Assembly: GCA_903632075.3 (NCBI GenBank)
Contig: CAHIKZ030000060.1
Coordinates: 1,287,501-1,351,500, forward strand
From: Acanthosepion pharaonis
Lineage: Eukaryota; Mollusca; Cephalopoda; Sepiida; Sepiidae
Length of the DNA: 64,000 nucleotides
Direction of reading: 5' to 3'
Numbering within the stretch: position 1 is the first letter of the stretch; each line of letters starts with the position of its first letter. Shown here piece after piece: positions 10,406-20,193 of this stretch. Position numbers and translations under genes: made by a program. Under the pieces are notes generated by a model. The model saw only the letters and a program-made list of their open reading frames with translations, was not told the origin of the DNA and did no database searches.

Positions 10406-11180
10406 CAAACATGTACATACACAGATACATTTTAACCTTATTATTCTAGAATTTTGTATAATTTATTGCATTTAATCAAAAGCATCGTGATTTATGCTAA
10501 ATAATTTTGGCATCAGAGAAAATAGAAGCCTCCTTTGCTGGAAGAAAATGCAAGAGAATATAAGATGGTAAGTAAGAACTGAAAAAAAAAAAAGTTAATA
10601 AATAAATAAATAAGAAAGAGGAAAGAATCCTTTCAAATTATTAAATAGGATCTGAGAATGGTATACAAAGAAGATTGAGAAATTAAAACAATACTAAAAA
10701 GGTGTCTATGTATTAGGTTTTCAAAAAGTAAAATAAATTATTAAAAGAATTAACAAAAAAGATGAAGAAGAAAAAACGTTTTGACGTTCCTGACAAGCGA
10801 GAAAATGTGAAGACGAAATTGTCTAAAAGCTATCTAATGTTGATCACGATTTTCATGAGATGTCTCTTCCGTCCTCATGAGTATTGTGTTTAATTTACTT
10901 TCCACAAGGCAACTTATGAATTCAAAGCTGCAGACAACACAGATAGAGCCTTGTTACACTGATTATGAACAGTTGTTACAGAAACATTTAATATTCGAAG
11001 AAAAAGAAAGCGATTAACAGGAAACCTCAAAAATTGATTTAATAAAACGTTTGCATATGTTAACTATTAAATACTTTTCTATTTTCTTTGCAAGACAAGA
11101 TGTTATTTTTCTTTTAATTTAGTTCATCCACAAAGTTATATTCTTTTCTTATCGTGGAATTATTTTTACTTGTTGTAAAT
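10406..11180. other. No recognised feature
   Basis: AT-rich, with short A-rich runs (GTTAATAAATAAATAAATAA near 10593). No gene supported. Confidence 0.5.
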
Positions 11181-11980
11181 GTATTCCTTTGTGTTTAAAT
11201 TGTGAAAAGTGCCATCACCTTTTGCACTGTTATGTATATTTTATATTTAGGTACTTTTGTTCGTGGCTATTTTTTCTTCTTTCACTTTCACTTTCACTTT
11301 CATTTAACTGTATGACCTCTGAACACACCAAATTTCACTCACTCCTCATCTCCAGTACTGAGAAGCAGCAGCCGTGTTTACGTGTTTTCTCTTTCCCTTT
11401 ATAAAGTTTTTCGTCATTACTTTTTAACATTTTTTATTATTGTCATGCACGGATGCGTGATAGGTTATGCAGATGAACAACAGCTTCATGCAACAATTCC
11501 TAGAGAAACGAAAGTACTTCTGCATGTTCCACAGTTGTTCACTGAAGAATCTTCAGTATTTTCCATTTCCTGCCTTCTCTCTTTCATACATACTTTGCTT
11601 TTTGTTTGTTCGTTCATTTTATTGTTATTGTTATTGTACATTCCTTCTGCTATCATGTATTATTTTCTTTCCCTCTTCTTTATTATTTATTTGTTTTGTT
11701 CTTTCTTTCTTTCTTTCTTTCTTTAATACGTTATTTTCTTTCTTTTGGATATTTTATGCTCTTTGATACATTTCTTATTTTACTTTCTCTTATATGTCTT
11801 ACCATCTCCTTCCTGTATCATTCTTTCTTTTATCTTTATTTTCTTTATTCCTTCTCCCTTCGATACATACATTTTCTTTCGTTTTTCCCTGTAGCACAAT
11901 ACTTTTTTTTTGTTCTTGATGGAACCAAGGAACGCATCTCGTCGAAATACTTAACATGGATATATTAATAGAGTAAGTGA
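11181..11980. repeat. Pyrimidine-rich tract
   Basis: Long T/C-rich sequence with (CTTTCA)n near 11280-11308 and (TTTC)n near 11700-11724. The overlapping open frames are leucine, phenylalanine and serine rich because of the base bias. Between 11440 and 11575 there is a more mixed island (GCAGATGAACAACAGCTTC) that could hold an exon, but no splice pair could be settled. Confidence 0.6.
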
Positions 11981-12072
11981 GAGGCTTGTAACGTTTCCTT
12001 TGTAAGAAACGAATTCTAGGTTGAAAACAATACAAAACTGGCACCAGGCTCCGGCCCTGTGCTGATGGTATC

Positions 12073-12147
12073 ACGGCTATGACTAGCTTAGACCAGCTCT
12101 GACCAGCTTGGACAAACTATGACCAGCTAAGACCAGCTTAGACCAGT
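12073..12147. repeat. 10-bp minisatellite (GACCAGCTTA type)
   Basis: About seven or eight imperfect copies of a decamer, TGACCAGCT / TAGACCAGCT. Confidence 0.85.
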
Positions 12148-12369
12148 GGCCCGAGTGAAAACACTCGGGTTACCCACGTTAAAAAATGACCTTGTGTCAC
12201 ATCCTGACTCAGTGTGGCGTCAAGTAAATATCCGTAACGCACAAGGCCGTGTAGATACTTTTGAATTCTATGTTGATTGATTCTTTGCAGGTTATTTAAA
12301 GCCCAAAAAATATTTTTGGATTGTAAGAATTGTTTTTGAGATAATAATATATGTCTTACTAATTAACCC

Positions 12370-12475
12370 ATATATGGGGGGAAAAAAGGTTCCCCAACCG
12401 TATATGCGCATAAGTGAATATAACGGCCCCAACTGGAATTGAAACTCGACTCTCCGATTAACACTCTCGCGTCGT
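12370..12475 (-). mobile_element. SINE fragment, minus strand
   Basis: On the minus strand it reads GAGTCGAGTTTCAATTCCAG and then CGTTATATTCACTTATGCGC, the B-box side and body of the tRNA-headed SINE. The A-box side is lost. Confidence 0.6.
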
Positions 12476-12718
12476 CGTTATTGTTGTGGCCTATTTAGGG
12501 GCCAGAAAGAAAAACACGGAAGATGAAGGTAGGTTGAAAAAGTATATTGAAGATATATACAAAACAATAGTGTTAGTAATAAGTAGATTAGCACTGCGTC
12601 TACTACTCCACTTTACTCTACCCGACTCTTGCAGTGTGTATTTATGAGAGGAGGAAAAGTTCATTCTACTGTAGGAGGGTTTACCACAACTGTCAACCAT
12701 TACACCACTCGCACGTCC

Positions 12719-12826
12719 AAACTTACAGCAGCTGGTATTTGCAAGTGGTCACCCATCCAGGTACTGACGAGGTTCAACGTTGCTTAACTTCGATGATCGT
12801 ACATTCAACGCTACCTAGCCGTAAGC
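12719..12826 (-). pseudogene. 5S rRNA-derived sequence
   Basis: The minus strand starts GCTTACGGC and ends TACCAGCTGCTGTAAGTTT, like the ends of animal 5S rRNA. In between it has GAAGTTAAGCAACG (box A region) and GTCAGTACCTGGATGGGTGA (box C region) of the internal RNA polymerase III promoter. It is about 108 bases against about 120 for a functional 5S, with the shortfall between helix II and box A, so it is a pseudogene or the head of a 5S-derived SINE. Downstream on the same strand comes GTGCGAGTGGTGTAATGGTTG, similar to the A box of the SINE family at 35164, which supports a composite SINE. Confidence 0.8.
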
Positions 12827-12879
12827 CCGCTTTTGCCCAAGCAAACGACGACTGGACAGCTTTAGCACAGATATAGCAG

Positions 12880-13418
12880 CAATATTCCACTTTTGTGTAT
12901 GTTGACGTTTGTGGATATATATCTTCATAAGAATTATTATTCGAAACGTTCTTAGAAATTTACATGTTTTTCTTACTGAGAAAGTTCATGCATTTTAGCT
13001 TATGTCATGACTCATAATTTTACAGAAGGAAAAGTAGAATAGGGGTCTTGTCATCCACTTGTAGTTGCCGGTGAGTCCGCTCCACCTGGGCATGGATTTA
13101 TTCATACAATCTGATATTTTTGAGCTGACAGACCATGGCCTATTGCAAAGTTTCGTACGTATTTGTTTCATAGTGATTACATATGTGAAGGTTTTGGAAT
13201 TTACTCAAACAAATAATGGACTGAGAAAATGTTTTCCATACCACACACACACACACATACACACATATATATATATGCTTGTGTTTGTGGGGTGCTGATA
13301 GGTTGGCTGTTTTATGTGTGTTGAAGATATCATTAAATCTGTCAAAATGATTATGTAAGGAAAACGTCGTTAAATTTATGTTTTTCTACATGTTCTTTAT
13401 TTAATCATAAATAGCTAG

Positions 13419-13420
<2 letters not shown>
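12880..13420. other. No recognised feature
   Basis: AT-rich sequence with a short (CA)n near 13243-13266. A 77-codon frame at 13065-13298 ends in that repeat and has no motif. Confidence 0.5.
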
Positions 13421-13421
<1 letters not shown>

Positions 13422-13506
<85 letters not shown>

Positions 13507-13544
13507 ATATATACATGATCCATCTTTTCTCGCTCTCTTTCTCC

Positions 13545-13589
<45 letters not shown>
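13422..13589. repeat. Two (TA)n arrays
   Basis: TA at about 13422-13503 and 13547-13589, separated by a short stretch with ATGATCCATCTTTTCTCGC. Confidence 0.95.
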
Positions 13590-13592
<3 letters not shown>

Positions 13593-13839
13593 TTAATAAA
13601 AATAACAACTGTCAACCGATAGATTTTATATTCAGCACTTCAACTTTTCGTAATCCACGGTCCACTTGTTAAAAGGTTTCAGTGATTGTCTGTGGATTTT
13701 CTCATTTTTTGTTATTTTTATTCTAAGTTTACAATCATTATGTCTTCTTATTTTGATTAGAATCTTTCATATTCACGTATATTTTCCTTATATTACAATT
13801 GAATAAGCAAGAAATGCACTGTAACAGTGAAAATTACTT

Positions 13840-13892
13840 TTATTTCCCAAGTACTTTCCATTACTTTCTGTGATCATCATCAAGGTTGCAAC
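13840..13892 (-). ncRNA. Degenerate Penelope-type hammerhead
   Basis: Minus strand: TTGATGA in place of CTGATGA, a poorly paired stem II, then GAAAGTACTT, the same short stem III and UH site as at 22803-22860. Probably inactive. Confidence 0.4.
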
Positions 13893-14233
13893 TGGTAAGG
13901 CAAAAACTACGTGTTGCTATCAATTACTGTTTTTTTTCTTTTGCTTTTAAATGCTACGGCTGACAGTTATACTTTAGCGTTCATTAGAACGTAAAAAGTT
14001 ATCCATTATGGAATTTTTTCTTTTATTTTGGAATCTCATGGTTAAGCCCGCATTAAAGCGTAAAAACTGTTCTTTTTATAGGCATTTTAGATCATTCTTA
14101 CAGTATTCGTAGTTGATTCTATTCAGTGTTGGTTTCAGTTTTTTAAAATGTAGATTGCTTCGAGGATATGTAGTTTTAATTTGTTATTTTCTTGGTGTAG
14201 GATAGTTGTGTTATCAATCAGTATTTTTCTATA

Positions 14234-14236
<3 letters not shown>

Positions 14237-14277
<41 letters not shown>
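14237..14277. repeat. (TA)n microsatellite
   Basis: About 20 TA units inside the Penelope-like remnant. Confidence 0.95.
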
Positions 14278-14282
<5 letters not shown>

Positions 14283-14400
14283 GGGAGAGAAAGAGAGATT
14301 TGGTTAAAGGCTAATAAAAGTCCTTTAAGAATTTTTATTTGATTTTTTCTTGCCAATTTCTTTTCTAGTTTTGGGATCTGGTAGTACAATTTAAGAAATC

Positions 14401-14845
14401 TTTATTTTTCTTTCTTACTATTATTTTCATAACAACAAATTTATCCTAAGTATTTTCTGTTTTTCTTTGAAGTCTATATTTCTTTCTATCTTTTGACAGA
14501 ATTCCCATTAGAAAAAAGTAAGATTTATTTCTCCAAATGTCCGCATCTCCTTAAAAATATAGAATAAAATAAAATAGACTCCAGTAAAAATGAAAAATAA
14601 AACTAAAAAAAAACTTCATTCTTTTTCGTTCCCTCTGTCATGCAATGGCCAGAAACGGTGTCTTGAAGTGACAATGTCTTCAGGCGATGATTGTTGTTGT
14701 TACAGGAAACAAGGAATGGAAATGCATATACCCAAGAGGCATACTGCTAGAATAGCATTCAATGGAAACAAAATGTGTTTTTTCTTCTAAAGAAACAGTT
14801 CCAACAGTTTCTGATAGTAATATTTGTTCTTTTATTAACCATTTT
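14401..14845. other. No recognised feature
   Basis: AT-rich. A 66-codon frame at 14590-14790 has no known motif. Confidence 0.45.
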
Positions 14846-14849
14846 GCAC

Positions 14850-15375
14850 TTATAACAACAGTTACTTTGGATTTGTTCGCGTTGGAAGTCGGTCTGCTTT
14901 GAATATTCTTTACATCAATTCATGTTTCTGTTTTCTCTCATTGCATCAAAGAAGGAGGGTCGATAGCATATCGACAACAGGGCGACGTTGGTTGCTGGAG
15001 CCGGGCAATTTTGGGCTTGCGCTCCCCAGTTTAAACTGTCCTTGTTCTGGGTAGCGGGAAGTAAATAACAAGTTGCTCTGGATTAGTTCGCTTGTGAACT
15101 CTGTCTAATTTGAATATTCTTTGCCTCCGTGCCGAGTTTCTGTTTTCAGAGAGGACACGGTAAAACCGGATCCTGGGGATGCCAATCCTTGCGGCAGCAC
15201 CTCACTAATTGCGCCAAAGACGGAAAGTCAGTAGAATATCGACGACAGCGGGTGCCGGGTAATTTTTAATCATAGCCCATGTGAAGTCGCTGGGATCCCT
15301 TACTTTTACCCGGCCTTGTGCCACCACCTACCACCGTAGGTGCGGTGAGTAGATACTAGTTGCTCTGGATTTGGG
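14850..15375. repeat. About 245-bp tandem repeat, diverged
   Basis: Starts of units at about 14858, 15070 and 15357 share GTTGCTCTGGATT, then TTTGAATATTCTTT, TTTCTGTTTTC, CAAAGA and ATATCGAC. The second unit has GC-rich additions (GGATGCCAATCCTTGC). It may be part of an unrecognised mobile element. Confidence 0.6.
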
Positions 15376-15382
15376 ATGTAAC

Positions 15383-15540
15383 TCTGTTACAATGTTTGGA
15401 GTCAGTGCATCAAGGAACGAATACAAAAAATCAGACACTATTTACATTATTCGGACTATTGTCCTTATCTTTGTTGCCATATTTATCACAACGTTTCGGC
15501 CGTTGTACGCTCCGGCCTTTTTCAGGTGGTTAGAATGTCG
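15383..15540 (-). mobile_element. Hammerhead-family SINE body, minus strand
   Basis: Minus strand: CCACCTGAAAAAGGCCGGAG, CGTACAACGGCCGAAACGTT, GTGATAAATATGGC, AGGACAATAGTCCGAATAAT, in the order seen at 15961-16190. The hammerhead core has CTGAAAA in place of CTGANGA (15519-15525), so it is probably dead, although stem II (GGCC/GGCC) and GAAAC are intact. Confidence 0.75.
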
Positions 15541-15545
15541 AACTG

Positions 15546-15960
15546 AAGGCACGGTAGAGTAATGGATAGCGGCTCGGATTGAGAGCCAAGTTCGAATTCC
15601 AGTCGAATTACATTACATTCACTTACATGCTAATACCCTTGGGAAATGTATGAATCCTCTTCTCCCCCCCCCAGCTATGGGTAAATACCAGGACAAACCG
15701 GGTTGTATAGCCTTTGGATGGCAAATGGTCTACCGCAGAAAGAAATGGTAACCTACTGCAGGAAAAATTCTGCCTCGTCAGTCATGTATCGAATGATACA
15801 TGAGCGCTTAAGCGTGTATCACGCATGGCATCTAACTGACTGACCCTTGGGAAAAGTATGAATCCTCTTCTTCTCCCCCAGATATGGGTAAATAGCAGGA
15901 CAGACCGAGTTCTATAGGCATGGATGGCAACTGGTCTACCGCAGAAAGAAATGGCAACCT
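15546..15960 (+). mobile_element. tRNA-headed SINE, two partial bodies
   Basis: The head CACGGTAGAGTAATGGATAG and box B AAGTTCGAATTCC are followed by ATTCACTTACATGCTAATAC, CAGCTATGGGTAAATACCAG and CGCAGAAAGAAATGG. The section with CCCTTGGGAAAAGTATGAAT and GATATGGGTAAATAGCAGG recurs at about 15845, so the body is partly duplicated in tandem. It runs straight into the hammerhead-bearing body at 15961. Confidence 0.8.
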
Positions 15961-16190
15961 ACTTCGGGAAAATCTGGACATGGCACGTGGAACTAGAACA
16001 GTCTACCCCAGTGACCGAAATAAAGGGTTCCTTTCGATATTTCAACCACCTGATGAAGGCCAGAGCGTACAACAGCCGAAACGTTGTGATAAATATGGCA
16101 ACAAAGATGAGGACAATAGTCTGAATAATGTAAATAGTGTACATAATACCTCATCTCAGGAATATAGAAAGATACAAAAAATCAGATTAA
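15961..16190 (+). mobile_element. Hammerhead-bearing SINE body
   Basis: Contains the hammerhead core at 16037-16096 and the shared tail GGCAACAAAGATGAGGACAA, AATAGTGTACATAATACCTC and TCTCAGGAATATAG. Joined to a tRNA-headed body upstream, giving a full composite of tRNA head, body, ribozyme and tail. Confidence 0.75.
16037..16096 (+). ncRNA. Hammerhead ribozyme motif in SINE
   Basis: ATATTT (16037-16042) and CAC (16047-16049), then CTGATGA (16050-16056), a hairpin with stem GGC (16058-16060) / GCC (16075-16077), GAAA (16078-16081), a two-base-pair stem III (AC/GT), T as the cut-site base (16085), and GTG plus AAATAT (16086-16096) closing stem I. The core matches the consensus exactly. A stem III this short is typical of Penelope-type hammerheads, which are thought to work best as dimers. 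Confidence 0.65.
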
Positions 16191-16820
16191 AAAGGAAGTG
16201 TTTGCTTAGGGGTATATCAACTCCTTATGGGTCATTTAATGCCAAAATTTAATTTTCTTAAGAGCATAAGTAATTTCTTTTACAAAAATGTGTTGCTGGT
16301 AATTTTTATTTTATATAAAAATGTATTTCTGGTATTTTTTTTTTACTATTCCAATGTATTGCTAGCATCTTAACTATAAAATGTATCATTATACATTTAT
16401 AGTGTTTTGACCTCAGTTCTGGTGTTAACTATTTGCCCATAGTTGGGATCCTAACAGGTGCTACCACTCCGAAACAGAGTGGACCCGGGAACAACAACAA
16501 CTAAGACGTGGTTCCACTCTTCTCAAAACCTCTAATCTCCCGCTGCCGGATGCAATTTATCGTCATACCCAGGACTCAAAAAGGAATTGAAATCAACGTA
16601 GAAGCGTACAATGTGAAGATCATTTCAGTTATTTGGGAAATAAAGGGCTGAAAAGAAATTACAATTTGTGCAAAATATCTGTTGATACTTTGCGTATTTT
16701 TGTAGTAAATCTACAAGTGTGCAGCTGTCATTTTACTTTCCTTTCCTTTCGAGAGCAGGTGCATGCTCTGTTTATTTTTGATACTTTCAATAAAAGTGAT
16801 TAAAGATGCAAATTATTAAA
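16191..16820. other. No recognised feature
   Basis: AT-rich except for a mixed stretch at 16430-16560 holding an imperfect inverted pair GAGTGGACCCGGGAAC / GTGGTTCCACTC. No gene supported. Confidence 0.5.
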
Positions 16821-16824
16821 TTTT

Positions 16825-17060
16825 ATGCACTTAGAAAAGGAAGTGATAAACTACACAAAAATAGAAATGGACACAAATCAAAAAAGTGTCTTCTCAACGG
16901 ATTTCATTAAACTTTACAGCTTGGTAATTCTAACAGAACTAGAAGTCCTGCCAGGATTTATTTCCAGAGTGCATAACTGTAATGCCATAAGATATTTAAA
17001 TGACACTGTGTTTATGGCAGACACAGAAAATATGGAGGAACACCTGGCCAAGGTAATAAA
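16825..17060 (+). mobile_element. RTE-like LINE reverse transcriptase fragment
   Basis: The frame has FIKLYSLVILTELEVLPGF, then AIRYLNDTVFMADTENMEE. This matches the palm region around the catalytic Y/F-A-D-D box, where the family reads RYADDTVLMAD; here the A-D pair is L-N, so a catalytic aspartate is lost. Only about 80 residues remain. The same family appears at 17545, 28514, 32330 and 61500. Confidence 0.8.
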
Positions 17061-17074
17061 CATAGCAATTACAA

Positions 17075-17200
17075 ACGACTTGTTGCGGAGTCACCACTTT
17101 TGTTTGCGAAGATGGAAGGGTTTCCTTTTGTCTCCTGGTGTATTTTGTCCCGTGAACAATATTTGGTGGACTCTTGTGATTCCGGGTAAAAATAAGTCAC
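17075..17200 (+). other. Diverged copy of a coding-like segment
   Basis: GATGGAAGGGTTTCC, TTTGTCCCGTGAACAATATTT and GGTAAAAATAAG align with the minus-strand segment at 50419-50540 (GAATGGAAAGTATTATCATT, TTTGTCCCGCAAACAATATT, GGTAAAAATAAG). In the frame of the better copy it has two stops (VP-stop-TIFGG), so it is broken. It starts right after the LINE fragment. Confidence 0.5.
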
Positions 17201-17544
17201 AAAATATGGATTTTAAACAAATAATGCCTGTATAAACGAAAGAGAGAAATTACATTAATGTGAACACAGTTGAAAGAAAACAAAGAGACAATAAAAAACG
17301 CAGCTATTAACTATTAAGAAGTGTGCGTGTGTGTGTGTTCAATGGTCAGTCGACCGAGAAAAGGAACGTTTCCCAGCAGGGACGCCTTCATGTACGTGTT
17401 GCTACATCTTCAAGCAAGAAGAACAACGAGGAAGAAAGAAATATTTGTCTTTTTATAGAACATAAATAACACTACCTAAAGCGAAGCCAACTGGTGTAAT
17501 CCAAAGACTAACCATCGGTTGCAAAAAGAATATATAATCGTTAG

Positions 17545-18015
17545 CAAACGAACAGCTTAAAATGTGAGCAAGAAATTTAAGGCGTTAGACTGTGGGAAGA
17601 GTTATAGCAGCGAACAAAAGTATGACACCGAAATCCAAAGACGCACTGTAATACAGGAAGAGCTAAATAGATCATTAAGACACAGGAACATTTCGTTAGA
17701 AACTAATAAAAAAAGTGTATTTAAATGCTATGTAATATTCCAGTATGTCAGTGAATCCTGAGTAATTTCCTCAGACATGTCGACAACTGAGGCAACAGAT
17801 ATCAGTCCCCATAGAAGAATGCTGATAATATTATGGACAGAACAGTGCGAAACAGAAAGACTGTTTTACTTAAGATCAGAAAGACTCAGTTGACATTACC
17901 GGGATACATAACGAGGAAAGACGGTTTGGAAAATTCTATACTCGCACAACATCACGAAGGCGAAAGAAACATAGGGAAATAGTGGGTAATCTACCTAACG
18001 AGTTCGGGTATTTTT
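17545..18015 (+). mobile_element. RTE-like LINE 3' fragment
   Basis: Shares AGACACAGGAACATTTCGTT, AGAAGAATGCTGATAATATT and ATGGACAGAACAG with the copy at 32330-32915 (family consensus RNRNISLETKK and RRMLRIPWTEQ). Reading frames are shifted and stopped, so it is dead. It is interrupted at 18018 by a fragment of the other LINE family. Confidence 0.75.
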
Positions 18016-18017
18016 TT

Positions 18018-18130
18018 TAATTAATCCCCCCCCTCCCAAGCAAGGCGATAATGCCACTAAGACGAAAAGGGGCTACTAGGAGTGGAAGATAATGAGAAAA
18101 CATTAGACGGAACCGGAAACCCAGTCCCGA
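18018..18130 (-). mobile_element. WNSLP-type LINE 3' end, minus strand
   Basis: CAAGGCGATAATGCCACTAA followed by GGGGCTACTAGGAG equals the 3' terminal sequence seen reversed at 38150 and 51480. This short 5'-truncated copy is nested in the RTE-like fragments. Confidence 0.6.
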
Positions 18131-18310
18131 ACAGGAAACAAAGGATAAACCTGTACTCCTGTTCAAAAGACAGGAAAAGAGTGAGTAAATAGTGGCCGAA
18201 CAGTTCCCGGAATAATGGACGGTAAGGAAACAAACATTACTTAGTGTTAAAAAGGATAAGAAATTGTGGAGAGCCATGATTTCCTAAAGGGATACGACAG
18301 GTAAAATAAT
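18131..18310 (+). mobile_element. RTE-like LINE 3' end
   Basis: Ends with AAGAAATTGTGGAGAGCCAT and TTTCCTAAAGGGATACGACA, the shared 3' terminus of the family (family form: GGAAATTGTGGAGAGCCATG ... GGACACGGCACATAG). Confidence 0.7.
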
Positions 18311-18571
18311 AATGCCTACTAAGTACGAATATTTCTAGATTAGGTTAATGCATTCATATTCGTAAATATGTGCAATTCGTAGCACCATAAAATTATTAAT
18401 GCTGGGAGAATGTTGAGATATTTGTAGTGGAACTAAATGTTAATAGAAAACGATTAGCATGAGTGCTACAAAATAGAGAAGTTTTTTCTTTTCTTTTCCT
18501 TATACAATGCAAGAAATGTGTAAATATATGACAACAAAAATTAATCGTTTGTGTTTTGTTTCTCTTTAAAG

Positions 18572-18685
18572 TCTCGGAGAATCACAGAGAAATATCAGCA
18601 GCCGCGTGGCGTTAAAAGCCTTATCGCCAAGTTGAGAACTGTACTTCGATATTGTTCATTCAGCGGTCAAAGGACTGGGCTTGCG
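18572..18685 (+). CDS. Candidate internal exon, unknown gene
   Basis: A T-rich tract ends in CTTTAAAG (acceptor AG at 18570-18571) and the block ends in GCG followed by GTGAGA, a good donor. The block is 114 bases, 38 codons, open in one frame only, and close to 50% GC in AT-rich surroundings. The product has KYQQPRGVKSLIAKLRTVL and RYCSFSGQRTGLA. I do not recognise it. It shows no similarity to repeats elsewhere in the window. No flanking exons were identified, so it is a hypothesis based on splice signals and composition. Confidence 0.4.
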
Positions 18686-18734
18686 GTGAGACACAGTTCT
18701 ATTTTACCTTGCCGGACAAGTAAACTGTTCTGAA

Positions 18735-19345
18735 ACGTTTTGAAAATATTCTCTTTATTTAAATGTTCTGATTTTGTGTCAGCTCCACAGTTTTCTTACG
18801 AAGCGACCGCCTAATTTGTGTACAACCGATTGGTAAAAAAATGTGGTTGAGTGTTTTATTTTTTTACAAAACGTGCATTTTTATATATTAAGAATTGTGC
18901 CAAAGTTGATCCGATTTTTTTCAAACATTCCTTGGCGGGAAATTGCATCATTTCCTACATATTCATGAATTGAATTATGGGATATAGCAGATGAATTTTG
19001 TTTCAAAGATCTGACGGAAGGTGACAAAGTCTATCAGATTTTTCTCAATGTGAATGAACATACCTCGTCATGTTGACATCACCATTTTTTATTATTATTT
19101 ACAAGCCAATTATGGATGATGAGAAACAGAAAAATCAAAAGTTATCCTCATCAGGATGGAGTTATGTTACAGAATTCGTTTTACAGATAGCTAAATCTAT
19201 ATCTATTAATATGTAAACGATAAGCTTCCATATAAATATACGAGGAGTAATAAGTTCTCGGTCTGAAAAAAAAAATGCAGATCATTTGCTCAAATTTTGC
19301 GAAACGTATCGCATAGAGAACTTTTCAGTACACCAGAACACACAC
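18735..19345. other. No recognised feature
   Basis: AT-rich sequence without a supported gene or repeat. Confidence 0.5.
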
Positions 19346-19347
19346 AC

Positions 19348-19348
<1 letters not shown>

Positions 19349-19388
<40 letters not shown>
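19349..19388. repeat. (TA)n microsatellite
   Basis: About 20 TA units. Confidence 0.95.
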
Positions 19389-19391
<3 letters not shown>

Positions 19392-19701
19392 CTTAAACGT
19401 TATTTTTTATTAATGGATATTGTATTTGAGTAGACGCTCCATTTATTTATTAAGCTGTACATTTATTTATTTTGGTCTACCGGTTGGAATATTTGAGAAA
19501 TCTTATTAAAGGAAAAAAAAATGCGCTCTCTGTGTTTAAAGACGAGTATCCAGTAGGAAAAAATAACTTTAAAGGAATAAAAATCCCTTGGATTAATAAA
19601 TAAATAAATTTATCCCTTTCTTTACATATATATTTATACATGTGGGAGTGCTGAATATTTTTCAACCTCAGCCACTTACGCAAATTTGAACAAAAATCAG
19701 A

Positions 19702-19708
<7 letters not shown>

Positions 19709-19762
<54 letters not shown>
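19709..19762. repeat. (TA)n microsatellite
   Basis: About 27 TA units, about 35 bases before the left arm of the inverted repeat at 19797. Confidence 0.95.
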
Positions 19763-19765
<3 letters not shown>

Positions 19766-19796
19766 TAAAGACAAAATGAAAAAACTTATTTTATTC

Positions 19797-20149
19797 ATAT
19801 ATAACGGGTGTAACAGCAAACTTGTCTTATTGTTATACTAAGCTTTGAAGCGTTGTATCTTAGAAATGATTAAAGATACTGGAATTTTTATAACACTATT
19901 GGACACTACTTTGAACAGTTGGAATGTATTTAGCTCTAAGTTGAAATGATGATCCCTCCTCGTGTTGGGACCTCCTGATCAAGTTTTCCTCTCTACTGTT
20001 CCCTCTTTTTAAACTTATTCGCCGTTCTCTTGATGGTTCTTGAATGGACTTTGAATATGGATGCCAGAGTATTAATGTTGATACCACTACTGAAAGCCTG
20101 AATGATCTTTTCCTCACACCATTGCTCAGTTGGGAATATATACTGGGGC
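19797..20149 (-). repeat. Left arm, 353-bp inverted repeat
   Basis: This arm and 22084-22436 are the same length and appear identical by eye. Read from the right-hand arm (+ strand; minus here) one frame gives EEKIIQAFSSGI and NTLASIFKVHSRTIKRT, a helix-turn-helix like the N-terminal DNA-binding part of mariner/Tc1 or related transposases, ended by a TAG. So each arm looks like a transposase N-terminus fragment with its upstream flank (TATATAACGGGTGTAACAGC at the outer end). Confidence 0.85.
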
Positions 20150-20154
20150 TTTCC

Positions 20155-20158
<4 letters not shown>

Positions 20159-20190
<32 letters not shown>
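20159..20190. repeat. (TA)n microsatellite at element edge
   Basis: About 15 TA units between the left arm of the inverted repeat and Penelope-like coding sequence. Confidence 0.95.

Positions 20191-20193
<3 letters not shown>

Larger units (their letters stand above)
13790..14400 (-). mobile_element. Penelope-like element remnant (PLE-3)
   Basis: The minus-strand segment 14260-14135 reads YRKILIDNTTILHQENN, aligning with FRKILVENTTILRHENN of the better element at 20160-21690, that is the C-terminal end of the GIY-YIG endonuclease region. Downstream on the same strand, about 13840-13890 reads GATGATGATCACAG and GGAAAGTACTTGGG, like the hammerhead segment of the terminal repeat. A (TA)n array (14237-14277) lies directly inside the coding match, so the copy is broken there. 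Confidence 0.6.

Noticed and set aside
11440..11575. Exon with GYADEQQLHATIPRETKVLL
   Set aside because: Two frames are about equally open, and no convincing pair of splice sites was found.
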